64,000 bases of DNA, taken from NCBI GenBank assembly GCA_016931455.1, contig JAFGES010000129.1, positions 1-64,000 of the forward strand, read 5' to 3'. Positions 9,480 to 18,400 of this stretch are shown here, piece by piece. The notes under the pieces were generated by a model. That model did not search any database. It worked only from the letters and a program-made list of their open reading frames with translations, and had not been told where the DNA came from. The position numbers and the translations under genes were made by a program. Source of the DNA: Desulfobacterales bacterium. GTDB taxonomy: Bacteria > Desulfobacterota > Desulfobacteria > Desulfobacterales > JAHDSC01. Each line of letters begins with the position of its first letter. Position 1 is the first letter of the stretch.

Positions 9480-9507
9480 TTGACATAATTCTAGTATATG
9501 ATATTAA
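9480..9507 (+). promoter_or_regulatory. Candidate sigma-70 promoter of ftsH
   Basis: A perfect -35 hexamer TTGACA (9480-9485) is separated by 16 bp from TATTAA (9502-9507), about 57 bp upstream of the ftsH ATG. No heat-shock sigma-32 type -10 (CCCCATNT) is visible. The call rests on sequence match only. Confidence 0.4.
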
Positions 9508-9563
9508 TAAACTTATAAATTCCCCTCTCATCACTTAATGGATAGAATTTTAAAGGAGATCGC

Positions 9564-11372
9564 ATGGAAAAGCACCATAAATTTTCAATATGGTACACAC
9601 TGCTGGGCATTTGGCTGGTTCTGATTCTCCATAATTTGCTGTTCTCAGCTTTAGCTATTCGCACAATTCCTTATAGCGAATTCCTCCAACTGCTGAAGGA
9701 AAATAATGTTACCGAAGTCGCCATCACCGCAAATCAGATCCAAGGCAAAATAAAGTCAAACAGTGCCACGCCCGGCCAAGGAGAATTATTTCGAACCGTC
9801 AGAGTCGATCCTGAATTATCTAAATTACTTGAAGAATATAATGTGACATTCAAAGGTGAGATTGAATCGACCTTTTTCAAAAATCTGTTTTCATGGCTTT
9901 TGCCGATAATTGTGTTTGTCGGCATCTGGTATTTTCTGATGAAGCGGATGACCAGTCAACAACCGGGATTTATGATGCTGGGTAAAAACAAAGCCAAAAT
10001 TTACATGCAGGATGAACTGGATGTGACTTTCGAAGATGTTGCCGGTGTAGATGAATCCAAGCAGGAACTAATGGAAGTGATCGACTTTTTAAAAGAACCC
10101 GAAAAATTTACCGGTTTAGGCGGCAAAATGCCGAAAGGCGTCTTGCTTGTCGGACCGCCGGGTACAGGCAAAACACTGCTGGCCAAGGCGGTAGCCGGTG
10201 AGAGTCAAGTCCCGTTTTTCAGCTTGAGCGGTTCCGAGTTTGTCGAGATGTTTGTGGGGTTGGGCGCGGCAAGAGTTCGCGATCTTTTTATACAAGCCAA
10301 ACAAAAAGCGCCTTGTATTATTTTCATCGATGAGCTCGACGCCCTTGGAAAAGCTAGGGGCTTTGGCACCATGGGCGGTCATGATGAAAGGGAACAGACC
10401 CTCAATCAACTGCTGGTTGAAATGGATGGCTTTGATCCAAAGGTGGGTGTCATTTTGATGGCCGCGACCAACCGTCCTGAAATTCTTGATCCGGCTTTAC
10501 TCCGGCCGGGTCGTTTTGATCGGCAAATCCTGGTAGATCGCCCTGACAAACAGGGAAGAGAAGAAATTTTAAAAGTCCATTTAAGAAACATCAAATATGA
10601 AGAAACACTGGACATTAGCCAAATAGCCGCTATGACTCCCGGGATGGTCGGTGCCGATCTTGCCAATCTGGTCAATGAAGCCGCTCTGCTGGCGGTTCGG
10701 AGAAACAAGCAAAAAGTCAGTATGGCCGAATTCGAAGAAGCGGTCGAAAGGATTGTGGCCGGTCTTGAAAAAAAGAATCGTCTCATCAATCCCAACGAAC
10801 GTAAAATCGTCGCTTACCACGAATTGGGGCATGCGATTGTAGCTCTCTCTTTGCCCGGGACTGATCCGGTACAAAAAATTTCAATCATCCCCAGAGGAAT
10901 TGCGGCTTTGGGATACACCATGCAGAGGCCGACGGAAGATCGTTATCTGATGAAAAAAACGGAATTACTCAATCGGATTGCAACACTTCTAGGCGGCCGA
11001 GCTTCAGAAGAAATTATTTTTCAAGACATTTCAACCGGCGCTCATAATGATCTATCGAAGGCCACCGATATCGCCCGCAGCATGGTCAAAGAATATGGCA
11101 TGAGCAGCGAGGTGGGACAAGTCTATTTTGCACCGGAAAAAAAATCACCTTTTTTAGATTTAGGCAGAAGAAATGGGGGTGAATACAGCGAAGCTACGGC
11201 TGAAATCATAGATAAGGAAGTCAAAGAAATCATCAGCAATCAGTATTCAAGAGCCCTAGAAATACTTCGCGCCAATAAGGATATTATCGAGAAAGGTGCA
11301 GCTTTGCTTTTGGAAAAAGAAAAGATTGAAGGAGAGGAATTAAGGGCTCTGATGGATAAATTTTCCTCTTAA
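9564..11372 (+). CDS. ftsH: ATP-dependent zinc metalloprotease FtsH
   Basis: 602 aa membrane AAA protease that degrades misfolded membrane proteins and unstable regulators. Two N-terminal membrane segments (about 10-30 and 108-128) flank a small periplasmic domain. The AAA domain has Walker A GPPGTGKT (about 196-203), Walker B FIDELDAL and the second region of homology RPGRFDRQI. The zinc motif is HELGH (about 418-422) rather than the more common HEAGH, and the downstream Asp ligand region ([10 protein letters not shown]) is present. AAGGAG precedes the ATG. It is monocistronic and convergent with iorB. Confidence 0.96.
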   Translation: MEKHHKFSIWYTLLGIWLVLILHNLLFSALAIRTIPYSEFLQLLKENNVTEVAITANQIQGKIKSNSATPGQGELFRTVRVDPELSKLLEEYNVTFKGEIESTFFKNLFSWLLPIIVFVGIWYFLMKRMTSQQPGFMMLGKNKAKIYMQDELDVTFEDVAGVDESKQELMEVIDFLKEPEKFTGLGGKMPKGVLLVGPPGTGKTLLAKAVAGESQVPFFSLSGSEFVEMFVGLGAARVRDLFIQAKQKAPCIIFIDELDALGKARGFGTMGGHDEREQTLNQLLVEMDGFDPKVGVILMAATNRPEILDPALLRPGRFDRQILVDRPDKQGREEILKVHLRNIKYEETLDISQIAAMTPGMVGADLANLVNEAALLAVRRNKQKVSMAEFEEAVERIVAGLEKKNRLINPNERKIVAYHELGHAIVALSLPGTDPVQKISIIPRGIAALGYTMQRPTEDRYLMKKTELLNRIATLLGGRASEEIIFQDISTGAHNDLSKATDIARSMVKEYGMSSEVGQVYFAPEKKSPFLDLGRRNGGEYSEATAEIIDKEVKEIISNQYSRALEILRANKDIIEKGAALLLEKEKIEGEELRALMDKFSS

Positions 11373-11419
11373 AAAAATGACCCAAGAGCCCATATACTTT
11401 TTATAAAAGGGCGGACAGG

Positions 11420-12016
11420 TTATGCCAAGGCTTTTGCAGCAGAAAAACCTAACTCAAAAGCCTTTAAATTCGTTTCAACAAACGGTTTTACGGTTTTTGT
11501 TCGAATCGCTTCTTTAACATTTTCAGATGTTAACGGCAAAATTTCAGTCTGAATCAATGCACCCAGTAAAACCATGTTGACCGACATGACATTGCCGGCC
11601 TTTTTAGCAAGATCAACCGCATCAAAGGCAATCAATTTTTTGGTCTTGGCCCGAATCAGCGCCTGCATATTTTCAAGAGTCGGATAAACGCCTTTTCCGA
11701 TAGCAACGGTAAATGGCGGCAAAGGTGCCAAATTGCTGATCACAACAGTATCGCGATTGCATTTATTTAAGGCCCGAAGGGTTTCCAAAGGTTCAAACCC
11801 CATCAGCACATCGGCTTCACCATCCGAGATGATGGTGCTTTCGGCGTCTCCAAATACCAGTGCGGATTCTACGACGCCCCCTCTTTGAGCCATACCGTGA
11901 ATTTCACTCATTCGAATCGGAATATCGGAAAGCAGAGCAGCTTCGCCTAATACCCTGGAGGAAAGTAAGTTACCCTGTCCGCCAACTGCTACGATAATTA
12001 GTCGCGTTGTATTCAT
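11420..12016 (-). CDS. iorB: Indolepyruvate ferredoxin oxidoreductase beta subunit IorB
   Basis: 198 aa. It has the pyruvate ferredoxin/flavodoxin oxidoreductase gamma-type domain with VGGQGNLLSSRVLGEAA (about 11-27) and GMAQRGGVVES. With IorA it oxidatively decarboxylates aryl-pyruvates from aromatic amino acids to aryl-acetyl-CoA, reducing ferredoxin. AGGATG lies 5 bases upstream of the ATG. It follows iorA with a 34-bp gap. Confidence 0.93.
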   Translation of the reverse strand: MNTTRLIIVAVGGQGNLLSSRVLGEAALLSDIPIRMSEIHGMAQRGGVVESALVFGDAESTIISDGEADVLMGFEPLETLRALNKCNRDTVVISNLAPLPPFTVAIGKGVYPTLENMQALIRAKTKKLIAFDAVDLAKKAGNVMSVNMVLLGALIQTEILPLTSENVKEAIRTKTVKPFVETNLKAFELGFSAAKALA

Positions 12017-12050
12017 TTTTTCATCCTATGGTATTAAATTTAAATTTGCC

Positions 12051-13907
12051 CTAAGATCTTTCTTTCAGAGGCAAAATCGCATTTTCCGGGCAGATCTGAG
12101 CACAAAGGGAACAACCCACACACATAAAGGGATCGATTTGGACTCGATCATTTTTGATAAAAAAAGCCGGGCATGCGAGTTGGTTAATACACTGCCTGTG
12201 ATTCTTACATTTTTCACTGACGTAAAACGGTTTTCCTTTAAGTTTTTTAAGACTTTTCGCATACAGTGGACACATTTCTTTGGATATAACCACCGACACC
12301 CCTTTAAAACTCAACGCTTCTTTGATGCTGCGAATACTTTTTTTAACATTAAAGGGCTTTATGATCTTCACCAGTGAAACACCAATCGCCTTGACAATCT
12401 CCTCAATCGAAACACGACCATAGCCGCTTAAATTTAGATTCTGCATATCAACGCCCGGATTCGGTTGGTGCCCGGTCATAGCTGTCGTTCCGTTGTCAAG
12501 AATTACGAGCGTAAAATTATGGTTATTAAAAACAGCGTTGATCAAACCGGGTATCCCGGAATGAAAAAATGTGGAATCACCGATAAAAGCGATCACCTTC
12601 CTGTCGGTGACTTTTGAAAAACCACAGGACGTCCCGACGGAAGAGCCCATGCAGATCAGAAAATCTCCCATTGAAAGCGGCGGTAAAAATCCAAGTGTAT
12701 AACACCCAATGTCATTCGGACAAATCGTATTCAATCCTTCCGACGCTTTTTTGACTGCATAAAAAGTAGCTCGGTGCGAACATCCGGCGCATAGGTTCGG
12801 CGGACGCTGAGGAAGTTCAGGGAGATCCGAAAGGTCGGGAATCTCCGCCGGTGTATAGGTCACATTAAAATATTTTGCCATACACTGCCTGACCAGGCCG
12901 GGATTAAATTCATAGAGGCGCGAAAACAATTCATCAGCTTTGCCCATAATGGGAAGCGTCAATCTTTCCTCTTGGGCAAAAGATTTGACAGCTTCTTCCA
13001 TGTATGGTTCTCCCTCTTCGACAACCAGCACTTTTTCACAATCTTTTAAAAATTTCTTGATAAGTGTTTGCGGCATGGGATGGCTGATGCCGATCCGCAG
13101 GATTTTGACCGCGGATTCCAACTTAAGATCCTTGACGGCATCTGCTACATAATTGTAGCTGACGCCATTACAAATAACGCCCCAAGTCCCATTTCCAACA
13201 ACAAAATTATATTTGGAATGTTCACCGATATTTTTTGCCTTTTCAATGTTCTGCAGCAGTTTAACATGAAGTTTTCTGGAAACCGCCGGAACCGTTACAT
13301 AGTTGAAAGGATCTTTGGCAAACCCACCCTCAATACAAGGCTTTCTGATATTACCCAAAACCACGGCTGCGGTGGAGTGATTAAGCCTTGTGGTGGTTCT
13401 GAAAATAACAGGCTCCTGCAGTTTTTCAGAAAGTTCAAATGCAAAGACCACCATATCCTTGGCTTCCTCCACCGAGGAAGGCTCCATGATGGGAAGTCCT
13501 GACAGCTTTCCGTAATAGCGGTTATCTTGTTCGTTCTGACTGGAAAACATATAAGGATCATCGGCTGTTACTATCACAAGACCTGCCTTAACACCGACAT
13601 AAGCAAGCGTCATCAAAGCGTCGGCAGCCACATTCAGCCCCACATGCTTCATTACGCACATGCTGCGAACACCCGAATTTGCTGCGGCTGCTACGACTTC
13701 AAGAGCCACCTTTTCATTGGTGCTGTACTCAAAATAGAGGTCGCTTTCCTGTGCGATCTGAAAAAAGTTGAGTGAAATCTCTGAAGACGGTGTACCGGGA
13801 TAGGTGGTTGCGACAGCTACACCTGCTTCGATCGCGCCCCGCGCAATCGCTTCGTTGCCGAGCATGAGCACCTTTTTTCCCGGAGAATCGGATAGTAATT
13901 TTTGCAT
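12051..13907 (-). CDS. iorA: Indolepyruvate ferredoxin oxidoreductase alpha subunit IorA
   Basis: 618 aa, the family's usual length. Order of domains: pyrimidine-binding region, the GCSHRATFYAV TPP-domain entry, the TPP/Mg motif GDSTFFHSG...DNGTTAMTG, and a C-terminal two-cluster ferredoxin domain. The last cluster is canonical (CVGCSLCAQICP), but in the preceding one the second cysteine is replaced by His (CKNHRQC then a CP), so its coordination may differ. AAGGAA precedes the ATG. It forms an operon with iorB. Confidence 0.95.
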   Translation of the reverse strand: MQKLLSDSPGKKVLMLGNEAIARGAIEAGVAVATTYPGTPSSEISLNFFQIAQESDLYFEYSTNEKVALEVVAAAANSGVRSMCVMKHVGLNVAADALMTLAYVGVKAGLVIVTADDPYMFSSQNEQDNRYYGKLSGLPIMEPSSVEEAKDMVVFAFELSEKLQEPVIFRTTTRLNHSTAAVVLGNIRKPCIEGGFAKDPFNYVTVPAVSRKLHVKLLQNIEKAKNIGEHSKYNFVVGNGTWGVICNGVSYNYVADAVKDLKLESAVKILRIGISHPMPQTLIKKFLKDCEKVLVVEEGEPYMEEAVKSFAQEERLTLPIMGKADELFSRLYEFNPGLVRQCMAKYFNVTYTPAEIPDLSDLPELPQRPPNLCAGCSHRATFYAVKKASEGLNTICPNDIGCYTLGFLPPLSMGDFLICMGSSVGTSCGFSKVTDRKVIAFIGDSTFFHSGIPGLINAVFNNHNFTLVILDNGTTAMTGHQPNPGVDMQNLNLSGYGRVSIEEIVKAIGVSLVKIIKPFNVKKSIRSIKEALSFKGVSVVISKEMCPLYAKSLKKLKGKPFYVSEKCKNHRQCINQLACPAFFIKNDRVQIDPFMCVGCSLCAQICPENAILPLKERS

Positions 13908-14035
13908 GGCATTTTCCTTGAGTTTAGCGTTATTCTTCTAAGATTGAAATTTTATTCATATAACAGCATCCATTACCCTGTAAAGAATTATCTTTAAAGC
14001 AAATTATGATTAAAAAACTTTACAAAAGCGGACCG

Positions 14036-14161
14036 ATGAAGTATTATTCAAAAATATATTTTTTTGGAATTTTATTCTGCGTGGCATGCTGTAACTTGAA
14101 AACATCGGGCTATACTCCATCTGATTTTAGACCTAAGTCGTTGCTACAATGCAAGATTTGA
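14036..14161 (+). CDS. Possible small lipoprotein upstream of rdgB
   Basis: A 41-codon frame (ATG 14036-14038, TGA 14159-14161) encodes a basic start, a hydrophobic core (IYFFGILFCVACC) and a short polar tail. The cysteine after VA could be a lipobox cysteine. It overlaps the start of rdgB by 13 bases in another frame, which suggests translational coupling if real. The ribosome binding site is poor (GCGGACCG). It may be only a chance frame. Confidence 0.25.
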   Translation: MKYYSKIYFFGILFCVACCNLKTSGYTPSDFRPKSLLQCKI

Positions 14162-14781
14162 TTACCCTTGTTATCGCTTCACATAATAAAGGCAAAAAAT
14201 CCGAGATCATAGATCTGTTGAAGAATTTTCCCGTCCTAATTAAAAACCTGGATGATTTTGGTTCGATTCCCCCGGTTGAAGAAGATGGACATACATTTAC
14301 AGAAAACGCTTATAAAAAGGCTAGTATTACAGCAAAAATTCTAGGGCTGCCGGCATTAGCCGATGATTCAGGAATCATGGTGGAAGCCCTTGGCGGCGCA
14401 CCCGGCATCCATTCCGCTCGCTATGCCGGAAAAAACGCAACTGACGAGCAAAGATGTTCAAAATTGCTTAAAGCAATGCAAGGCAAAAAAAATCGCCGAG
14501 CGGCGTTTAAATGTGCAATTTCTATAGCGGTTCCCAGCGGTTCCGCCTTAACTTATTTAGGTGACTGCGAAGGTCTGATCGGCGAAAAACCGGTAGGCTC
14601 AAATGGATTCGGATATGATCCCATTTTTTACTCCCCGCTTTATCGAAAAACCTTTGCAGAACTCGACATTAAAGAGAAGAGCCTTATCAGTCACAGGGGG
14701 AAGGCGTTGAAGCAAATAAGGGATGAATTTGATAAAATTTTGATCTGGATCCGTCAAAATAGGAATGCTCCCAAAAAATAA
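14149..14781 (+). CDS. rdgB: XTP/dITP diphosphatase (RdgB/HAM1)
   Basis: 210 aa nucleotide-pool sanitising enzyme that hydrolyses dITP, XTP and ITP to the monophosphate. The N-terminal SHNKGK phosphate loop (10-15), the LADDSGIMVEALGGAPGIHSARYAG segment with the catalytic Asp, and the late GFGYDPIF and SHRGKAL motifs are all present. The start has a weak ribosome site, and the small frame upstream overlaps it. A nitroreductase gene follows 19 bp later on the same strand. Confidence 0.95.
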   Translation: MQDLITLVIASHNKGKKSEIIDLLKNFPVLIKNLDDFGSIPPVEEDGHTFTENAYKKASITAKILGLPALADDSGIMVEALGGAPGIHSARYAGKNATDEQRCSKLLKAMQGKKNRRAAFKCAISIAVPSGSALTYLGDCEGLIGEKPVGSNGFGYDPIFYSPLYRKTFAELDIKEKSLISHRGKALKQIRDEFDKILIWIRQNRNAPKK

Positions 14782-14800
14782 CGCATTACGGTGAATACAA

Positions 14801-15382
14801 ATGGTTGAAAATCTAATCAGGAAAAATAGAAGTTGCAGGCGATTTTACCAGGCCCACACTGTGGATCTGGATACTTTGAGAGAGTTGGTGAACCTGGCAA
14901 GGTTATCGGCTTCGGCAGCAAATTTGCAGCCGTTAAAATATATTCTTAGCTGTGAACCGAATAAAAACGCCGATATTTTTTCTTGCCTCGCTTGGGCCGC
15001 ATATCTGAAAGATTGGCCGGGACCCATAGAAGGTGAAAGGCCTTCAGCATATATCATTATTCTCGGCGATTATTCCATTAGTAAAAATTTTTACTGTGAT
15101 CATGGCATCGCTAGCCAGAGTATTCTTCTAGGTGCTAGAGAAAAAGGCCTTGCGGGGTGCATGATCGCTGCAATTGATCATAAAAAACTTCGTCAAGTTC
15201 TAAATATTTCTTCACAATTTGAAATACTTCTCGTGCTTGCCATTGGAAAGCCTAAAGAACAAGTCGTCATTAAAGAGGTTGGAACTGACGGCAATATAAA
15301 ATATTGGCGGGATGATTCCGGTATCCATTATGTTCCCAAAAGAAATCTCAATGATATTATTTTAACCGGTTATTCTAATTAA
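14801..15382 (+). CDS. Nitroreductase-family flavoprotein
   Basis: 193 aa FMN-dependent oxidoreductase of the nitroreductase fold. The N-terminal RSCRRF phosphate-binding motif (residues 9-14), the SASAANLQPLKYI dimer/FMN segment and a late GKPKE loop are visible. Length is short-normal. It lies directly after rdgB, probably in the same transcript. Electron acceptor is unknown; the family covers quinones, flavins and nitroaromatics. Confidence 0.82.
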   Translation: MVENLIRKNRSCRRFYQAHTVDLDTLRELVNLARLSASAANLQPLKYILSCEPNKNADIFSCLAWAAYLKDWPGPIEGERPSAYIIILGDYSISKNFYCDHGIASQSILLGAREKGLAGCMIAAIDHKKLRQVLNISSQFEILLVLAIGKPKEQVVIKEVGTDGNIKYWRDDSGIHYVPKRNLNDIILTGYSN

Positions 15383-15453
15383 ACTAAAAACATAAACATT
15401 GCATTCAATAGACCTAATTCAAATTTAACAACAAAAGCAAGTAGAGGAAGACA

Positions 15454-17097
15454 ATGGAGTTTAAAGTAACACTTAACCACGTGATCGAAAAACATCCCCA
15501 TGTTCAAAAAGATCTTTATAGAAGGGAAACGATTAAAAAAGTCGTCGAAGATAAACAGGCACTGGTTTCAGCCAATGGAAGCCTGGTGACTTGGACATTG
15601 CCGGACTCTACCGGTCGATCTCCTCAGGACACCCTCATCGTCCACCGCCCTGAAACCGACGATAACATCGACTGGGATTCTCCAAATAATCTGGGGCTTG
15701 ATCCGACAACTTTTGAAATGCTTTGGAAAGATGCATTAAAGGTTCTAGAAAATAAAAAACAAATTTATATTACTCATCGCGTCATCGGTGCGGACTCTGC
15801 TTATGCTCTGCCTGTCCAAACCGTCAGCGATAATTCTCTGACTGCTCTTTTTACTCTCAATATGTTTCGGCCTATACCTGAAGATATCGGTAAAAGTATT
15901 TTTGCCGATAAAGGTTTTACACTGCTGGTCCTGCCTAATGATAAAATCAATATAGCGCCCTACAGGGGTCGTTTACGTAAACTACCAAACGGTGAAACAT
16001 CATGTATGGCCATTGTCATGGACTTTGCAAATCGCGTTGGTTTGGTTTATGGATCGGCCTATGGTGGTAGTGTCAAAAAACTCATGTTTACCGTGATGAA
16101 TTATTACCTACCCTTGGAAAATATTCTTCCCATTCATTGTTCAGCCAACTTAAACAAAAAAGGCGAACTCTCCTTGTTTTTAGGGCTCTCAGGTACGGGC
16201 AAAACCACTCTATCGGCTGATCCCAAAAGAGCTCTGTTAGGTGATGATGAGCATGGATGGGATGAGAATGGGATCGCAAACTTTGAATTCGGATGTTACG
16301 CAAAACTTATCAATCTTGATCCTTCAAAGGAACCTGAAATTTACAACGCCGTTTTTCATGATGATGATTATTTAAACCATGGGGTTATCATTGAAAATAC
16401 CATGATGTATCCCGACGGCACATTCGATCTGTTTGATGACCGCCTGACCCAAAACAGTCGTGCCTCCTATCCGTTAAACTTTTTGAGTAATACAGAGCCG
16501 TCATCTACCGGCCCGCATCCAAAAACTATTGTTTTCCTCACAGCCGATGCCAACGGTGTCTTGCCGCCGGTGTCGCTTCTAAACCCTGAACAAGCGATGC
16601 TCTGGTTTCTGATGGGATATACGAGCAAACTGGCTGGAACCGAGACCACCGTTATTGATCCCGTATCGACCTTCTCACGCTTCTTTGGGCAACCCTTTAT
16701 GCCATGTCTACCTCATTTCTATTCGAATCTTCTTGGTGAAAAAATGACCCGATATAAAACAAATGTATATTTGATCAATACCGGCTGGAGTGGAGGTCCT
16801 TTTGGGGTCGGCAAACGCATCGACATCAACCTAACACGTGCAATGGTCGACGCAGCACTAGATGGAATGCTGATCGACGTCGAGACGTATAAAGACGAAT
16901 ATTTCCACCTCAATATACCGGTGGTCTGTCCGGGTGTTCCGGTTGAAATACTGAATCCTCGAAACACTTGGCCGAATAAGGAGGCCTACAATCAGAGAGC
17001 TTCCGCTCTTGCAGCCGAATTCAGCCGTCACTTTGACAAAGCTTACGGTAACAAAAACATAGATGAAACAGTACGCAGCCAATGTCCGGGGAAATAA
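15454..17097 (+). CDS. pckA: Phosphoenolpyruvate carboxykinase (ATP)
   Basis: 547 aa, the ATP-type enzyme that interconverts oxaloacetate plus ATP with PEP, CO2 and ADP, for gluconeogenesis or anaplerosis. The kinase-1a P-loop GLSGTGKTT (about residues 244-252), the metal-binding GDDEHGW (about 266-272) and the RASYPL segment are present. AGAGGAAG precedes the ATG. The next gene, a transporter, starts 18 bp downstream. No regulatory element was recognised. Confidence 0.96.
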   Translation: MEFKVTLNHVIEKHPHVQKDLYRRETIKKVVEDKQALVSANGSLVTWTLPDSTGRSPQDTLIVHRPETDDNIDWDSPNNLGLDPTTFEMLWKDALKVLENKKQIYITHRVIGADSAYALPVQTVSDNSLTALFTLNMFRPIPEDIGKSIFADKGFTLLVLPNDKINIAPYRGRLRKLPNGETSCMAIVMDFANRVGLVYGSAYGGSVKKLMFTVMNYYLPLENILPIHCSANLNKKGELSLFLGLSGTGKTTLSADPKRALLGDDEHGWDENGIANFEFGCYAKLINLDPSKEPEIYNAVFHDDDYLNHGVIIENTMMYPDGTFDLFDDRLTQNSRASYPLNFLSNTEPSSTGPHPKTIVFLTADANGVLPPVSLLNPEQAMLWFLMGYTSKLAGTETTVIDPVSTFSRFFGQPFMPCLPHFYSNLLGEKMTRYKTNVYLINTGWSGGPFGVGKRIDINLTRAMVDAALDGMLIDVETYKDEYFHLNIPVVCPGVPVEILNPRNTWPNKEAYNQRASALAAEFSRHFDKAYGNKNIDETVRSQCPGK

Positions 17098-17115
17098 GCG
17101 CTAATAGAAATTCGT

Positions 17116-18369
17116 GTGCAACCTAAAAATAAAAACTCCGCACCGAGAATACTATTCAGCAAACGCATGTTTGTGACTTTTCTGATGGGATTTTCCTGTG
17201 GACTTCCCCTTCTGCTCACCATAACGGTCCTGCAAGCATGGATGAAAGAAGAAGGGGTGGACCTAACCGTCATCGGGATGATGGCGCTGGTGGGCCTTCC
17301 CTATACGCTGAAGTTTATTTGGGCACCATTTCTGGATCGTTTTACTTTGCCCTACCTCGGCCGTCGGCGCGGATGGCTGTTCATGGCTCAGGTATTCCTG
17401 ATTTTTTCCATCGCCTGTTTGGGTTTCACCGATCCGATCCACCATCCATGGATGGTTGCTTTTGTAGCTTTTATAGTGACATTTTTCAGTGCTTCCCAAG
17501 ATATCGTCGTAGATGCTTATCGAAGGGAAGATCTGCCAGATGCCGAACTGGGGCTTGGCTCCTCTTTATATATCAACGGATACCGGCTCGGGATGCTGTT
17601 AGCCTCCGCCGGAGGACTCATACTGGCAGATTACTTGCCTTTTTCACTGGTCTATCTGATCATGGCGGCAAGTATGCTTCCCGGGATTCTCACGACACTG
17701 TTGGCATCAGAACCCATAGTCACTGAAGGTGCACCTGAAAGTATAAAAGCTGCCGTGTTTGAACCCCTTCTGGAATATTTCAGCCGCCCGGGAGCTGTTT
17801 GGATATTGACATTTATCCTTTTTTATAAAATCGGCGACACCATGGCAAGCACGATGACCACACCTTTTTATCTTGATATTGGATTCTCAAAAACAGAAAT
17901 CGGTGCGGTGGTTAAACTCTTCGGCTTTTGGGCAACGATCGGAGGAAGCTTGATCGGCGGAATTGCCATGCTTCGTGTCGGTATCCATCGCAGCCTTTGG
18001 ATTTTTGGATTTCTGCAGGCTATATCAACTGCCGGCTTTGCTGTTTTAGCACGAATCGGATATAATATTCAGGCATTATCGGTCGTAATTTCTTTCGAGA
18101 ATTTAAGCGGTGGTATGGGAACCGCAGCCTATGCCGCATTTATGGCTAGTATTACAAATAAAAAATTTACTGCGACCCAATACGCACTTCTCAGTAGCTT
18201 GATGGGAATACCGAGAGTTATGGCCTCTGCGCCTACCGGTTTTCTGGCAAAAAATATCGGGTGGGAAAATTTTTTTATTCTTTGTACGCTGATCGCAATT
18301 CCGGGCATGTTAATTTTAATAAAATTTGCCCCCTGGAGGACAAAACCCGCATCAGTCACTTTTTTGTAA
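17116..18369 (+). CDS. AmpG-like major facilitator transporter
   Basis: 417 aa with about 12 hydrophobic segments. The first segment and loop (FLMGFSCGLPLLLTIT and WMKEEGVDLTVIG) and the loop WAPFLDRF...GRRRGWL match AmpG muropeptide permeases that import anhydro-muropeptides for cell wall recycling. The start is uncertain: GTG at 17116 is used here, and an ATG at residue 18 (17167) is an alternative. It is adjacent to pckA, with no obvious functional tie. Substrate assignment is by family only. Confidence 0.8.
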   Translation: MQPKNKNSAPRILFSKRMFVTFLMGFSCGLPLLLTITVLQAWMKEEGVDLTVIGMMALVGLPYTLKFIWAPFLDRFTLPYLGRRRGWLFMAQVFLIFSIACLGFTDPIHHPWMVAFVAFIVTFFSASQDIVVDAYRREDLPDAELGLGSSLYINGYRLGMLLASAGGLILADYLPFSLVYLIMAASMLPGILTTLLASEPIVTEGAPESIKAAVFEPLLEYFSRPGAVWILTFILFYKIGDTMASTMTTPFYLDIGFSKTEIGAVVKLFGFWATIGGSLIGGIAMLRVGIHRSLWIFGFLQAISTAGFAVLARIGYNIQALSVVISFENLSGGMGTAAYAAFMASITNKKFTATQYALLSSLMGIPRVMASAPTGFLAKNIGWENFFILCTLIAIPGMLILIKFAPWRTKPASVTFL

Positions 18370-18400
18370 AATTTTTAAACAATATAATATATCTTCACTG

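Noticed and set aside
10116-10874. Long minus-strand frames inside ftsH
   Set aside because: These are shadow frames of the strongly conserved FtsH coding sequence.
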